From JBDTMC01 sp039934475 (GTDB lineage Bacteria; Acidobacteriota; Terriglobia; Bryobacterales; Bryobacteraceae), in the NCBI GenBank assembly GCA_039934475.1, contig JBDTMC010000070.1, positions 1-22,601 on the forward strand: DNA of 22,601 bases, given 5' to 3'. The notes below the pieces were generated by a model. That model worked only from the letters and a program-made list of their open reading frames with translations, was not told the origin of the DNA and did no database searches. Position numbers and translations under genes: made by a program. Position 1 is the stretch's first letter. Each line of letters begins with the position of its first letter. Positions 7,624 through 14,107 of the stretch are shown here, in pieces.

Positions 7624-8910
7624 ATGACTCGTCCCAACCGCCGCCACCTGTTCCAAACCCTCGGCTCGTTCGCACTCCGCGCCGGAGCCGCCGCCTGTGC
7701 CGCCACCGCGTTGCAGGCCGCCGGCGGGCGTACCGCCGAAGAGATTGCGGCCGACGAAGATTTCTGGCGTGACATTCGCACCGCCTTCACCGTGGATCGC
7801 AATGTCCTCAACTTCAATAACGGAAGCCTCTGCCCCGCCCCGCGCGTCGTCCAGGAGGCCATGAACCGCTATTGGGAAATTACCAACATGCAGCCTTCGT
7901 TCTACGCCGATGAGGTGCTGGGACCTCAGACGGAAGTAGTGCGCCGCGAGTTGGCGCGCGCGTTTGGCTGCGACCCGGAGGAACTCGCCCTGACGCGTAA
8001 CACCTCCGAAGCCATGCACAACGTCATCTTCGGCATCCGCCTCAACCGCGGCGATGAGGTGATCACTACCACGCAGGACTACCCCAGCATGATCACGGCC
8101 TTTCAACAGCGCGAGCGGCGCGACGGCATTGTCCTGAAACAGTTCGCCTATCCGACGCCGCCGCCCAGTGAAGCCGACCTCGTGGAACGCTTCCGCGCTG
8201 CCATCACGCCTCGAACCAAGGTCCTGCTGGTTTCTCATCTCACCTTCACCACAGGGCAGATCTTCCCGGTAGCCGCCATCTGTAAAATGGCTCGTGAGAA
8301 GGGCATCATCAGCATCGTGGATGGAGCGCACGGGTTCGCGCATTTTCCCTTTCGGGGCCCGGATCTGGATTGCGATTTCTACGCCACCAGCCTGCACAAA
8401 TGGCTGCTGGCGCCGGTGGGCACAGGCTTCCTCTATGTGCGTCGCGAACGCATCAAAGAGGTCTGGCCGCTAATGGGGGCGCCGGCTGCGCTCGATAATG
8501 ACATCCGGAAATTTGAGTCTACCGGTACGATTCCGCTCGCCATGCGTGACGCTACTACGGAGGCCCTCGCGTTCCATGAAGCCATCGGTCCTGAGCGGAA
8601 GGCCGCCCGCTTGCGCTATCTGCGACGCCGTTGGGAGCACCGGCTGGCGCAGCATCCCCGTATCGCTCTGCGCAACAACGACGATCCAGCCCAAAGCTGC
8701 GCCATTGCCGGCGTCACGGTGAAGGGTCTCGATTCGGGCAAGCTGACCGATCTTTTGCTGGCCCGCTATCGCATCCATGTGAGGCCCCGCTTTGTGCCGG
8801 GTGAATACGCGTTCGATTGCATCCGAGTCACTCCCAACATCTATACCTCGCTGACGGAAGTCGACCGCTTCTGCGAGGCTGTGGAACGAATCGCCTCGGA
8901 AAAGGTATAG
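7624..8910 (+). CDS. Tat-exported class V aminotransferase, copy 2
   Basis: A 428-residue PLP enzyme, paralogous to the divergent gene at 6252-7538 and of identical length. More than half the residues match by eye, including long shared blocks such as QQRERRDGIVLKQ and the LHKW region. The PLP lysine is K259 (ATSLHKW) and the cofactor aspartate is D233 (VDGAHG). The leader MTRPNRRHLFQTLGSFALRAGAAACAA looks Tat-type. An open frame extends upstream to 7321, but ATG 7624 is chosen because it follows a good promoter and gives the matching leader. A URO-D-fold gene follows 24 bases downstream and is probably co-transcribed. Family certain, substrate unknown. Confidence 0.9.
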   Translation: MTRPNRRHLFQTLGSFALRAGAAACAATALQAAGGRTAEEIAADEDFWRDIRTAFTVDRNVLNFNNGSLCPAPRVVQEAMNRYWEITNMQPSFYADEVLGPQTEVVRRELARAFGCDPEELALTRNTSEAMHNVIFGIRLNRGDEVITTTQDYPSMITAFQQRERRDGIVLKQFAYPTPPPSEADLVERFRAAITPRTKVLLVSHLTFTTGQIFPVAAICKMAREKGIISIVDGAHGFAHFPFRGPDLDCDFYATSLHKWLLAPVGTGFLYVRRERIKEVWPLMGAPAALDNDIRKFESTGTIPLAMRDATTEALAFHEAIGPERKAARLRYLRRRWEHRLAQHPRIALRNNDDPAQSCAIAGVTVKGLDSGKLTDLLLARYRIHVRPRFVPGEYAFDCIRVTPNIYTSLTEVDRFCEAVERIASEKV

Positions 8911-8920
8911 GCTTAAGCGC

Positions 8921-8926
8921 AAGGAG
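8921..8926 (+). promoter_or_regulatory. ribosome binding site of the URO-D-like gene
   Basis: AAGGAG lies 8 bases before ATG 8935 and fixes that start, which yields a complete Tat leader. Confidence 0.75.
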
Positions 8927-8934
8927 AAACACCA

Positions 8935-9882
8935 ATGCTCTCCCGTAGGCATTTTCTCGCCACACCAGCCGCCGCGCTGCTCGGCGTCGCCAGCCTTACG
9001 AAGAAGGAGCGAGTCAACCGCGCCCTCGCCGGACAGACTGTCGACCGGCTTCCGTTCACTCTCTGGCACCATTTCGGCCTGGAAAAACAGGGGCCCGTGA
9101 AGTTCGCCGAAGCGACGCTGAATTTCCATCGCCGGTTCGATACGGACCTGGTGAAGGTGATGAGCGACTTCCCGTATCCCAAGCCCGCCGGCGCGTGGAC
9201 GAATCTGAAGGTGGAAGCCAGCCCGTTCGCCGTCCAGGTTCACTCGCTTGAGATTATCAGCGACGGTCTGCGCGGTAGCGCGCACTTCCTGGAGACCATC
9301 TTCAACCCATGGACCGTGGCTGAGAAGCTATCTTCCAAGGAAGAAGTGATGCGCCTCAAGAAGGAGCAGCCGCAAAAACTGCTGGATGCGCTGGAGGTAA
9401 TTGCGAAGTCCGAAGCTAACCATGCCAAGCTGGCGCTGAAGGCGAAGGCTTCAGGCATCTTCCTCGCCATCGCGAATGCGCAGGACGGGATACTCACTCC
9501 GGACGAATATAAGAAGTTCAGCGAACCCTTCGACCGCATGATTCTGAAAGCCGCCGATGGCGCGCCGCTGAACACATTACACCTGCACGGCGAGACCGTC
9601 TACATCAGCCATTTCCTCAATTGGCCTGCCGCCGCCATCAACTACGGCGACGTAGAAACCGGGTTCTCGCTGGCGAAAGCCAGGGCTTCGTTCGGTGGAC
9701 TGCTCCTCGGTGGAACCGACGAGCGGAACTACCGCGCAAGTACGGTAGTCCAGCTAAAGGCCGACGCCGCCCGGGCGCGCCACGATGCCGGCCCGAAGCT
9801 GGTATTTACCCCCGGCTGCTCTGTACCCAACGACAGCACGCCCGACGAGTTACTTCGCATGAAGGCCGCGGTCGGCGCCTAG
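8935..9882 (+). CDS. Tat-exported uroporphyrinogen-decarboxylase-fold protein
   Basis: The 315-residue protein has the URO-D/methyltransferase (MtaA/CmuA-like) fold. The N-terminal segment RVNRALAGQTVDRLPFTLWHHFG is typical of this superfamily. A central HLHGE motif and a late TPGCSVP loop sit where zinc-dependent methyltransferases carry their metal ligands, so a metal-binding methyl-transfer role is possible but unproven. True HemE activity is unlikely because its substrate-binding arginine motif is not evident. The leader MLSRRHFLATPAAALLG is Tat-type, unusual for this fold. At 315 residues it is somewhat shorter than most relatives. It follows aminotransferase copy 2 by 24 bases with a strong ribosome site. 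It ends 13 bases before a convergent gene. Confidence 0.82.
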   Translation: MLSRRHFLATPAAALLGVASLTKKERVNRALAGQTVDRLPFTLWHHFGLEKQGPVKFAEATLNFHRRFDTDLVKVMSDFPYPKPAGAWTNLKVEASPFAVQVHSLEIISDGLRGSAHFLETIFNPWTVAEKLSSKEEVMRLKKEQPQKLLDALEVIAKSEANHAKLALKAKASGIFLAIANAQDGILTPDEYKKFSEPFDRMILKAADGAPLNTLHLHGETVYISHFLNWPAAAINYGDVETGFSLAKARASFGGLLLGGTDERNYRASTVVQLKADAARARHDAGPKLVFTPGCSVPNDSTPDELLRMKAAVGA

Positions 9883-9895
9883 CCCGAGGAGAGAA

Positions 9896-10354
9896 TTACC
9901 AGCCCGTCCTTCCCTGTGTATCACGCAGAGTGAGACTCTTTCCGCCGCTCTCCAGTTCGGTGGCTACCAGAAGATCGCCCTCCATCGCAACTACGGCGAA
10001 CCCTTTAATTGTCACCGCGTCGCCTTCCCTCAGCCGCAGCCCACCTGCCTTTAAAACGCCCGACGGCGCCAACCGGATCAATTTCGATTGACCGGTCGCC
10101 TGCACCCGAATCTCCACCATGCCGCTATCCGCCGTCCCACCCGGCAGGTAGATCACCTCGACGATTTTACCCTCCCAGGTCATGAGGTTCGCACCGGCGC
10201 TGATCGGTCCTGACCGGCTTACGCGTGGTCCACGGCCACAATCCGAATACGATCCATGGTGGTCATAGTAGTGGCCACAATCGTGCCCCGACACCGGCAC
10301 AGGATTGAACCAGAAAAACATGGCGATTGTAGAAAGAATTCCAAGCTGTTTCAT
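9896..10354 (-). CDS. secreted Cys/His-rich hypothetical protein with small beta domain
   Basis: I do not recognise a named family for this 152-residue protein. It starts with a Sec signal peptide (MKQLGILSTIAMFFWF, cleavage probably near VSG). A short region rich in His, Tyr and Cys follows (HDCGHYYDHHGSYSDCG), which could bind metal. The rest (about 58-150) looks like a small all-beta, OB-fold-like domain with alternating hydrophobic strands, ending in SLTLRDTQGR. It is transcribed away from the PadR-thioesterase-NifX-like operon across a 90-bp region that carries an operator-like palindrome, so shared regulation is plausible. Codon use and composition look normal for a real gene. Confidence 0.7.
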   Translation of the reverse strand: MKQLGILSTIAMFFWFNPVPVSGHDCGHYYDHHGSYSDCGRGPRVSRSGPISAGANLMTWEGKIVEVIYLPGGTADSGMVEIRVQATGQSKLIRLAPSGVLKAGGLRLREGDAVTIKGFAVVAMEGDLLVATELESGGKSLTLRDTQGRTGW

Positions 10355-10383
10355 AAAATCTCACTGTCCGCTGCAGCACTATA

Positions 10384-10426
10384 TGCAACTTGCACATATA
10401 ATGACATAGCTGGTATTATTGTGCAA
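10384..10426. promoter_or_regulatory. putative operator plus promoter between divergent genes
   Basis: A perfect 11-bp palindrome TGCAACTTGCA (10384-10394) overlaps a wider inverted repeat, TTGCACA (10390-10396) and TGTGCAA (10420-10426). A plus-strand promoter fits inside it: TTGCAC (10390-10395), an 18-base spacer, and TATTAT (10414-10419), giving a start near 10426. The layout is what an autoregulating PadR-type repressor would need. Confidence 0.55.
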
Positions 10427-10444
10427 GGATACAAAACAAAAGCC

Positions 10445-10862
10445 ATGCCTCGCCGCAATTGTCCACGCCACGGCAACAAACATCCCTGCACTTGTGCGAT
10501 GGGCAACCTATACCGCGTTGTTCCTCTTGAAGCGGAAGGGCCGTGTTCATGGCTACGAACTGGCGAGCGATCTGCGGCAGTATGCGTTCACTGACTCCGA
10601 GATTGAGATTGCCGCCCTCTACCGGACGCTACGCCAACTGGAAGTGAACGGTTGCGTGACCTCGGAGTGGGAGACCGGCGGCAGCGGTCCGGCCCGGCGG
10701 CTCTACGTCCTCACTCCCTGGGGCGAGCAACATTTGCAGGAGTGGTTGACCGTCCTCGGCCACATGTCGAAGTCCATGAATCGGTTCCTCGAGGAAGCCG
10801 CGTCCGGGCAGTCCGGCGAAGGTCGCGTCATGGCAGGAGCGCCCGATGCCGGTAGTTACTAA
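10445..10862 (+). CDS. PadR-family transcriptional regulator, apparently frameshifted
   Basis: The winged-helix part is clear: RKGRVHGYELASDLR, then EIAALYRTLRQLEVNGCV and SGPARRLYVLTPWG. These are characteristic of PadR regulators. This frame has no good start. Its only upstream start, TTG 10419, falls inside the predicted -10 box, and GTG 10494 has no ribosome site. A different frame opens at ATG 10445 and reads CPRHGNKHPCTCAMGNLYR, which from memory resembles the Cys/His-rich N-terminus of one PadR subgroup. The two frames meet at about 10517. The family usually has about six more residues there, so a deletion of roughly 17 bases would explain the shift. The gene overlaps the next one by 17 bases. 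It is either a damaged regulator or one translated as a shortened form. Confidence 0.7.
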
Positions 10863-11313
10863 AGAGGCTTCCAGGCATTTGGAGGCGCAGCCGCAACCGG
10901 GGTGCGTGGTCTGCGGCCCCAATCATCCGCGCGGGCTTCGCATCCGCTACGAACCGGATGGCGTGGGATCAATGCGCGCGAGTTGGATCGCACAACCGGC
11001 CTGGGAAGGGTTTCGCGGCATCATTCACGGCGGAATATTGAGCACGATCCTCGACGAAGCGATGTCCAAGGCGGTCACGGCCTCCGGAACGCAAGCTCTT
11101 ACGGGCGAACTCCGGGTGAGATTTCGGCATCACGTGGCGCCAGGCGAAGAACTCCACATCCGCGGGTGGATTGTCGAACGGACAAGGCGCCTCATTCGAA
11201 CCGAAGGGTCAATGCTGGCCGCAGATGGAGTGGAACGGGCTCACGCCTGGGCCGTGTTCTTGGTCTTGAAGAAAGAAGAGAAATTAAATGAAAATTGCAG
11301 TGCCAACCAATGA
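10846..11313 (+). CDS. hotdog-fold thioesterase (PaaI-like)
   Basis: This 155-residue protein has a single hotdog domain. The HGG motif (61-63) and the ILDEAMSKAV helix are the usual acyl-CoA thioesterase features. A strand pattern TGELRVRFRHHVAPGEELHIRG follows. A CVVCG pair at 20-24, in the segment before the fold, could bind metal and recurs in this subfamily. The gene overlaps the end of the PadR gene by 17 bases and the start of the NifX-like gene by 26 bases, so all three are one operon. The acyl substrate is unknown. Confidence 0.82.
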   Translation: MPVVTKEASRHLEAQPQPGCVVCGPNHPRGLRIRYEPDGVGSMRASWIAQPAWEGFRGIIHGGILSTILDEAMSKAVTASGTQALTGELRVRFRHHVAPGEELHIRGWIVERTRRLIRTEGSMLAADGVERAHAWAVFLVLKKEEKLNENCSANQ

Positions 11314-11668
11314 CGGAATATCGATGTCAGGACACTTCGGCCGCAGCGCCGCGTTCTTGATTTTCGAAATCGAGGACGGCGTCATCCGCAGCCGCGACAG
11401 AAAAGAGAACGGAGCGCATCACACACACGCCCAGGGGGAATGCGGTCACACCACCGGCGATAGCCACGCCGGGATTCTCTCCGCCTTGACAGGCTGCGAC
11501 GTAGTGATCTGCGGTGGTATGGGAGGGGGCGCGGCCAGTGCGCTAAAGGCCGGTGGGATCACCCCCGTTTTAACCACCGCGCAAGGTCCGGCGGAATCGG
11601 CCGTCACGGATTACTTGAGCGGGAAGCTGCCGGCGGCCGGCCAGAGCATCTGCCACTGCAGCCACTAA
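11288..11668 (+). CDS. NifX/NifB-C-terminal-like dinitrogenase cofactor-type protein
   Basis: A 126-residue cytoplasmic protein of the dinitrogenase iron-molybdenum cofactor biosynthesis family (NifX/NafY fold). It starts MKIAVPTNDGISMSGHFGRS, the standard opening with its conserved HFG. It ends with the GCDVVICGGMGGGAASALKAGGI core. There is a loop rich in His and Cys (about 44-61) and a CHCSH tail, both potential metal ligands. Stand-alone members occur in organisms that do not fix nitrogen and are thought to handle metal clusters. No other nif genes are present, so a nitrogenase role is not supported. It overlaps the thioesterase gene and ends 11 bases before the convergent RraA-like gene. 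Confidence 0.87.
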   Translation: MKIAVPTNDGISMSGHFGRSAAFLIFEIEDGVIRSRDRKENGAHHTHAQGECGHTTGDSHAGILSALTGCDVVICGGMGGGAASALKAGGITPVLTTAQGPAESAVTDYLSGKLPAAGQSICHCSH

Positions 11669-11679
11669 AGGAGCCAAAC

Positions 11680-12363
11680 TCACAGCGACCCGTACTTGGC
11701 GTACGCGTCTTTCACCGATCCGCCGCGGCGCAACTCTTCCCGCATGCTACTCTCGCGCTCAAAGACGTTTTCGGCTGCGGCCAGGATGTCCAGGGTCAAA
11801 TCGCCGGGTACGATCACAACGCCATCAATATCGGCGAACACGAAGTCCCCCGGATGGATCACAGTGTCACCAATCTTGATCGTGACCTGATATTCCTTGA
11901 TGTCCCAGCGCCCGATCGAACTGGCTGAGCTCTTGAACCGCGCAAACACCGGATACTGCATCGCATTGATGAAATCCAAGTCGCGGACGCCGCCGTCCAG
12001 CACAGCACCTGTGCAGCCGCGTTCGCGCGCCGCCGTGGACATGATCTCGCCCCAATGCGCGCAGGCCATGCTCCCACCACACGCCCAAACCGACACCGTG
12101 CCCGGAGTGATACTGTCAAGCATGCTCAGGCGCGTCTGCGTGTCGTCATTCCTCTCGCTGGCGCAGGGATACCCCTGTCCGGTGAACGCCGGCCCGGCCA
12201 TCCGCTTCCCCTCGGTGAAAGGGGTAATGTAATGAGGCAGCACCTGTTGCCGGTAGCCTCTCTTGTCCAGCATGTCCGCAATCGCCCCGCTGTAGAGCCG
12301 CAGGTAGCGCTCGCGAATTTCGTCTGCTCCGTTAGCCGTCAAAACAATACTCTTTCTGCCCAC
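11680..12363 (-). CDS. RraA-family protein (4-hydroxy-4-methyl-2-oxoglutarate aldolase-like)
   Basis: The 227-residue protein carries the RraA/dimethylmenaquinone-methyltransferase-like fold. Visible signatures are HWGEIMSTAARERG followed by GAVLDGGVRD, which holds the Arg-Asp metal/substrate site of class II pyruvate aldolases. The strand GDFVFADIDGVVIVP comes next. It may act as an aldolase or oxaloacetate decarboxylase. Older annotations as RNase E inhibitor or menaquinone methyltransferase do not follow from the sequence. It begins at GTG 12363 with no obvious ribosome site, because the next in-frame ATG is 30 codons in and would remove the first helix. A 227-bp spacer precedes it, and it converges with the NifX-like gene. 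Confidence 0.85.
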   Translation of the reverse strand: MGRKSIVLTANGADEIRERYLRLYSGAIADMLDKRGYRQQVLPHYITPFTEGKRMAGPAFTGQGYPCASERNDDTQTRLSMLDSITPGTVSVWACGGSMACAHWGEIMSTAARERGCTGAVLDGGVRDLDFINAMQYPVFARFKSSASSIGRWDIKEYQVTIKIGDTVIHPGDFVFADIDGVVIVPGDLTLDILAAAENVFERESSMREELRRGGSVKDAYAKYGSL

Positions 12364-12469
12364 CCGTCAACAACTTACAAAAACGAGCGTTCGAAACGTC
12401 ACGCTCCCGTGCTCTAATGCTCGATGGGTTGAGGCGGATTTTCGCCTTAACGCCGCGTTCTTTGAAAAC

Positions 12470-12573
12470 CTTCAACACTTTCAACATATTTTGCGATTTT
12501 TTGTTGAAACAATTTTTATCAAGTCATTGAAAATAGGCGACTTACCAAATCGCCAGCTTCAACACTTTCAACA
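12470..12573. repeat. AT-rich spacer with a 17-bp direct repeat
   Basis: The 227-bp gap between the GH32 and RraA-like genes contains CTTCAACACTTTCAACA twice (12470-12486 and 12557-12573). Each copy is itself a near-duplicate of TTCAACA. Between them lies a stretch much richer in A and T than the neighbourhood (about 12484-12535). Two small GGCG/CGCC hairpins flank it (12432-12447 and 12536-12554). I see no coding potential. It could be a regulatory region for the RraA-like gene or a relic of a small repetitive element. Confidence 0.6.
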
Positions 12574-12590
12574 CCTGCTGTACCGGCACA

Positions 12591-14069
12591 TTACACCTTG
12601 TAACCGGTCATCGAGAACGTAGCGGGCTTCATCGGCCATGCCTTCCCGGCCCGCACCATGCCACTGCCCTCGCGCGCGAAAGCCTGCACCCCCGGCGCGC
12701 CGGGTTCCATCAGGTGCACCACCACTGTGCCCGCGGCAAACACTTCTAACATCCGCTTATCGAGGAACACACGCAGTGACACCCTCTTATCGCGTCCGGC
12801 AAAAATCTGCTTGCCACCCACGGTTACGTATCCACTCCGCGGGTCGAAGACAACCTCTGTGCCGGACACCGTGAGGCCCACCGCCTTGGCGTCTTTCGCC
12901 TCCAGCGTGACTTCCATCTCAAACGTGTCCGTGTCCAGTCCAAGCGCGACTGGCGTTCCTTCGAGAGCCGTGCTCTTCACCGCGATCTCGTCGCCTCGCA
13001 GCGCCGCCAGTTCCGGCACCGGCGCCTGCTTCAGATGACCATCCTCGCCGATGCTCAACAACCGCGGAATCGCCATCGCACCGCACCAGCCCTTCTCTTC
13101 CGCCGTCTGTGTGTTACTCCACAACAGCAGAATCGACCGGCCCTTGTCGTCGAAGATCATGTTACTCGCGTAGGCGGCGCCGGGGTCCAGAACGCCCCAC
13201 CGGCGCGGCGTGAACAAAGGCGTGGAGGCGTCAAAATCGCCCACGAAATACTCGCACGGCCGGTGAGGAGACGTCAACAGAACCCACTTGCCATCCAGCT
13301 TGAAGAAGTTCGGACACTCCACGTTCCACACCGTCCGGTCCGGATCGCGCAGCATCGCCCCACGGTGCTCCCACTTCGTTAATTCTCGATTCTTCGCCTC
13401 GTACAACTGCACTTCGCCATGCCCACCGCGCACGTCGCTGTTGCCGCCGCACACCATGTAAGTCTTCCCGCCATCGCGAAACACAAACGGATCGCGCCAC
13501 TCATTCACCGGTTGCTTATGCAGCTTAGTCGTCAGAATCGGATTTGCCGGATGCTTGTCCCAGCTAATCAGGTCGTCGTCCTTGGGCACCGCCATCCACT
13601 GCTCCGGGTCACGCTTGTTGCCGTCGCCAATGCTGGTATAGAACACCACGGGCCGCCCGTCCGGGCCAAGGCAGGCGCAGCCCGAAAACACGTGCTCCTC
13701 ACCCTTCTCTTTTGAAGGCGCGATGGCAATCGGCAGATGCTCCCAATTCACCAGGTCGCGGCTGCGGGCATGGCCCCAGTGCATGTTGCCCCACTTCGAG
13801 CCGTAGGGGTTGTGCTGGTAGAACATGTGATACCAGCCGCGGTACTGAATGGTGCCATTCGGGTCGTTGATCCATTGCGCCGGAGCGTGAAAGTGATACA
13901 CCGGACGCAGCGGGTCATTCTCGGCCGTCGGAATGGCGGCGCGAACCCCTTCCATGGCGCGAACGATCAACGGATTCGTTTCCGCCCCGACGGCGTGCGT
14001 GGCAGCCAGTCCAAGGGCCGATGCCTGCAAAAAGGTGCGGCGGGTTTGCGGATTCACCATGCCGACCAT
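12591..14069 (-). CDS. Tat-exported GH32 fructan hydrolase (levanase/invertase type)
   Basis: This 492-residue enzyme has the GH32 five-bladed propeller and a C-terminal beta-sandwich. The nucleophile is D69 in WINDPNG, the stabilising aspartate is D193 in WRDPF, and the acid/base glutamate is E251 in WNVECPNFF. It should cleave fructose from sucrose, inulin or levan outside the cytoplasm. The leader (QTRRTFLQASALGLAATHAVGA) is Tat-type. Starts at 14069 or 14060 are both possible. The first is kept, with a weak GGAAG upstream and a palindrome overlapping it. It is divergent from the DUF4965 gene across fewer than 40 bases. Family certain, exact fructan not visible. Confidence 0.92.
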   Translation of the reverse strand: MVGMVNPQTRRTFLQASALGLAATHAVGAETNPLIVRAMEGVRAAIPTAENDPLRPVYHFHAPAQWINDPNGTIQYRGWYHMFYQHNPYGSKWGNMHWGHARSRDLVNWEHLPIAIAPSKEKGEEHVFSGCACLGPDGRPVVFYTSIGDGNKRDPEQWMAVPKDDDLISWDKHPANPILTTKLHKQPVNEWRDPFVFRDGGKTYMVCGGNSDVRGGHGEVQLYEAKNRELTKWEHRGAMLRDPDRTVWNVECPNFFKLDGKWVLLTSPHRPCEYFVGDFDASTPLFTPRRWGVLDPGAAYASNMIFDDKGRSILLLWSNTQTAEEKGWCGAMAIPRLLSIGEDGHLKQAPVPELAALRGDEIAVKSTALEGTPVALGLDTDTFEMEVTLEAKDAKAVGLTVSGTEVVFDPRSGYVTVGGKQIFAGRDKRVSLRVFLDKRMLEVFAAGTVVVHLMEPGAPGVQAFAREGSGMVRAGKAWPMKPATFSMTGYKV

Positions 14070-14083
14070 CGTATATGATGGTC
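14064..14083. promoter_or_regulatory. palindrome between divergent GH32 and DUF4965 genes
   Basis: GACCATC and GATGGTC are 7-bp arms separated by 6 bases. The repeat overlaps the GH32 start codon and a TATGAT box for the plus strand (14074-14079). The divergent gap is only 38 bp, so one regulator bound here could control both genes. Short arms make this tentative. Confidence 0.4.
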
Positions 14084-14107
14084 TTCCGTAATGGGTGTTC
14101 CGCTACT

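Noticed and set aside
7615..8397. Minus-strand open frame of 260 codons opposite aminotransferase copy 2
   Set aside because: The plus strand carries a complete PLP enzyme. The antisense frame has no family features.
10419..10445. TTG 10419 as the start of the PadR gene
   Set aside because: It falls inside the predicted -10 box, has no ribosome site, and translates a segment whose other frame looks like the real N-terminus.
11288..11668. Nitrogen-fixation role for the NifX-like protein
   Set aside because: There are no other nif genes, and stand-alone members of this family are common in organisms that do not fix nitrogen.
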